A stretch of DNA of 7,108 bases, taken from positions 1 to 7,108 of the forward strand of contig DKLL01000067.1 in the NCBI GenBank assembly GCA_002455755.1. Direction: 5' to 3'. Numbering within the stretch: the first letter of the stretch is position 1; each line of letters opens with the position of its first letter. Shown here one piece after another: positions 5,900-7,108 of the stretch. Under the pieces are notes generated by a model, which ran no database searches, was not told the origin of the DNA, and saw nothing but the letters and a program-made list of their open reading frames with translations. The translations under genes and the position numbers were made by a program. Source of the stretch: Acinetobacter sp. UBA6641 (GTDB lineage Bacteria > Pseudomonadota > Gammaproteobacteria > Pseudomonadales > Moraxellaceae).

Positions 5900-5946
5900 T
5901 TTAGCAGGAACAAAACAACAACAGTTTTTAGCAGGACTCAACTGTT
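5900..5946. repeat. 10-bp direct repeat and 7-bp inverted repeat upstream of the GlsB-type gene
   Basis: TTTAGCAGGA occurs at 5900-5909 and again at 5927-5936, start to start 27 bases. The second copy lies inside an inverted repeat, AACAGTT (5920-5926) with AACTGTT (5940-5946). They lie upstream of an AT-rich stretch with TATAAA (5969-5974), the only candidate -10 box I see, which lacks a good -35. A regulator-binding role is possible but not shown. Confidence 0.3.
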
Positions 5947-6024
5947 TCCTTTTTCATAAATGATTAATTATAAAAATGAAAGCGTAATGAAAATATATAA
6001 ACTAACGATAAATGGAGAAGACAT

Positions 6025-6282
6025 ATGTGGACACTTATAGTTGCCATCGTAGTGGGTTTTATTGCAGGCCTAATCGCGCGTGCTATTCATCCCGGAAATG
6101 ATAAATCCGGATTTATCGTAACCACCCTGTTGGGTATTGCCGGTTCTTTATTGGCAACCTACGGTGGACGTTTACTCGGACTCTATGATGAAAATTCGGC
6201 CGCAGGCTTTATTGCTTCAGTGATCGGGGCACTCATTATTTTATTCATTTATAACATGGTCACTAAAAAATCACGTGTTTAA
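6025..6282 (+). CDS. GlsB/YeaQ/YmgE family small membrane protein
   Basis: An 85-residue very hydrophobic protein with three predicted membrane helices, roughly 2-20, 29-48 and 59-80. Typical features of the family (transglycosylase-associated protein, Pfam Transgly_assoc) are the glycine-rich first helix with GFIAGLIARAIHPG (11-24), the second helix region TTLLGIAGSLLATYGGRLLG (33-52), the AAGFIASVIGA stretch (59-69) and the basic tail KKSRV. Members sit in the inner membrane and are often induced by stress, but their biochemical function is unknown and the 'transglycosylase-associated' name has little experimental basis. The start has a good ribosome binding site (GGAGA, 6014-6018) six bases upstream. 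It is a single-gene unit between the hpt terminator and a shared terminator with the convergent dsbC-type gene. Confidence 0.9.
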   Translation: MWTLIVAIVVGFIAGLIARAIHPGNDKSGFIVTTLLGIAGSLLATYGGRLLGLYDENSAAGFIASVIGALIILFIYNMVTKKSRV

Positions 6283-6314
6283 ATCGTGCTTTAAAATGAT
6301 CAATCTCCCCCAGT

Positions 6315-6343
6315 AAAAAAGCACCTCCTCGGGTGCTTTTTTT
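6315..6343. terminator. Bidirectional intrinsic terminator between the GlsB-type and DsbC-type genes
   Basis: GCACC (6321-6325) pairs with GGTGC (6332-6336) around a six-base loop, with six A on the left (6315-6320) and seven T on the right (6337-6343). It lies between the convergent stops at 6282 and 6371 and can serve both strands. Confidence 0.9.
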
Positions 6344-6370
6344 ATTAGTGGATTAAGAAAAGAATTAGGG

Positions 6371-7072
6371 TTACAAACCGAGTTCTTTCCACATGAGTTC
6401 AATTTCTTGAGCAGGGCGGGCACCCAACACCCTAAAACCATTAGAGAAAATAAGTGCGGGGGTACCACTTAGACCTAAATTTTTGCCTAAACTTAAATTA
6501 CGCTCAATCGGGTTGGCACAGCTTTTATTTGAATTGGGCTGAATGCCTTTACTGATCAAATTTGTCCAGGCCAAAGCTGGATCTTTCTCACAAAATAGCT
6601 GTTTGGAAACAGCCACAGATTGGCTTTTGATCGGATAGATAAAGGTATAGATGGTGACATCATTTAACTTGCTTATTTCAGTTTCAAGTTGTTTGCAATA
6701 TGGGCAATTTGGGTCAGAAAAGATGGCGATCTGACGATTACCATTACCTCGCACTGTTTTAATTGCATCCTGCAAAGGCAATTTTTTCCAGTCAATACTG
6801 TTTTGTTTAAGCATTAAGTCTTTGGTCAGATTTTTCTGATCGGTTAAACGGAACATCGACCCGACCAGAATGTGCTGGGCATCTTCCGCCAAATACACCA
6901 CTTGCCCATCCATTGAACCGCTGTAAATTCCTTTCATCTCGGTGGTTTGGATATTTTCAATTTTTAACTTCGGGTGTTGCTTAATCAGGTTGGTTTTAAC
7001 CGTATCGACATTTGCCAAAGTTAAGGTTGAAATTAAACTCACCAGGGCACATGCCAATGTTTTTTTAATCAT
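6371..7072 (-). CDS. dsbC: Periplasmic disulfide isomerase, DsbC family
   Basis: A 233-residue exported thioredoxin-fold protein, close to the 236 residues of E. coli DsbC, which reshuffles wrong disulfides in the periplasm and is kept reduced by DsbD. The signal peptide is residues 1-20 (MIKK, a hydrophobic core, then LTLA with likely cleavage before NVD). The N-terminal dimerisation domain covers about 21-85, with KGIYSGSMDGQVVYLAED (47-64) as its conserved core, followed by a linker helix. The catalytic domain begins near 110: IAIFSDPNCPYCKQLE (115-130) carries the active-site CPYC (123-126), and GTPALIF (203-209) carries the cis-proline Pro205. Cys161 and Cys185 correspond to the structural disulfide of DsbC. 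The ATG at 7072 gives a proper signal peptide but has only a weak ribosome binding site. Its promoter region runs past the window end. Confidence 0.92.
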   Translation of the reverse strand: MIKKTLACALVSLISTLTLANVDTVKTNLIKQHPKLKIENIQTTEMKGIYSGSMDGQVVYLAEDAQHILVGSMFRLTDQKNLTKDLMLKQNSIDWKKLPLQDAIKTVRGNGNRQIAIFSDPNCPYCKQLETEISKLNDVTIYTFIYPIKSQSVAVSKQLFCEKDPALAWTNLISKGIQPNSNKSCANPIERNLSLGKNLGLSGTPALIFSNGFRVLGARPAQEIELMWKELGL

Positions 7073-7108
7073 CTGTTTTGCTCATTGCTTTAAAATATTT
7101 CCAGCTGA

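Noticed and set aside
5889..5963. 24-codon open frame (MIKTLAGTKQQQ...) after hpt
   Set aside because: It starts directly after the hpt terminator T-run without a binding site; the LAG repeat in it only reflects the DNA direct repeat.
1..7108. Mobile elements, CRISPR arrays, toxin-antitoxin or defence genes
   Set aside because: No transposase, terminal repeat, regularly spaced repeat, integrase or small paired gene module was seen; every large gene is a housekeeping or common accessory type.

Overview
The window looks like ordinary chromosome from a gammaproteobacterium of the Moraxellaceae, most likely Acinetobacter or a close relative. This is an inference from the AT-rich base composition, the protein sequences as I know the families (SotB, TerC/Alx, GuaD, Hpt) and the compact single-gene layout with many intrinsic terminators. 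I see no insertion sequence, phage gene, CRISPR array, tRNA or rRNA.

Layout. Bases 1-254 hold the 3' end of a zinc-type alcohol dehydrogenase gene, which shares a bidirectional terminator (266-292) with a convergent pair of small GNAT-fold acetyltransferase genes on the minus strand. The gene at 306-590 is intact. Its tandem paralogue at 643-926 is broken by one missing base in a six-A run; adding that base restores a protein of exactly the same length (94 aa). A divergent promoter region (927-1099) with a perfect 10-bp inverted repeat separates this pair from sotB (1100-2290), a 12-helix sugar/drug efflux transporter.

The 310-base gap 2291-2601 is mostly a yybP-ykoY manganese riboswitch (aptamer about 2374-2523) with a terminator that competes for the aptamer's closing strand (2514-2571). 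It controls a TerC/Alx-type manganese exporter (2602-3558). This is the best-supported regulatory logic in the window: high manganese, aptamer folds, terminator is prevented, exporter is made.

Next come two purine-salvage genes, guaD (guanine deaminase, 3782-5098) and hpt (hypoxanthine/guanine phosphoribosyltransferase, 5318-5845). Both enzymes use guanine, so they compete for it: GuaD sends it to xanthine, Hpt recycles it to GMP. The interval between them ends in a terminator only 28 bases before the hpt start, preceded by alternating complementary segments that could act as an attenuator. The window closes with a small GlsB/YeaQ-type membrane protein gene (6025-6282) and, convergent to it across a shared terminator, a periplasmic DsbC-type disulfide isomerase gene (6371-7072, minus strand).

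I see no new multi-gene system. The items most worth checking are the frameshifted acetyltransferase, the double set of alternative helices in the riboswitch expression platform, and the possible hpt attenuator.
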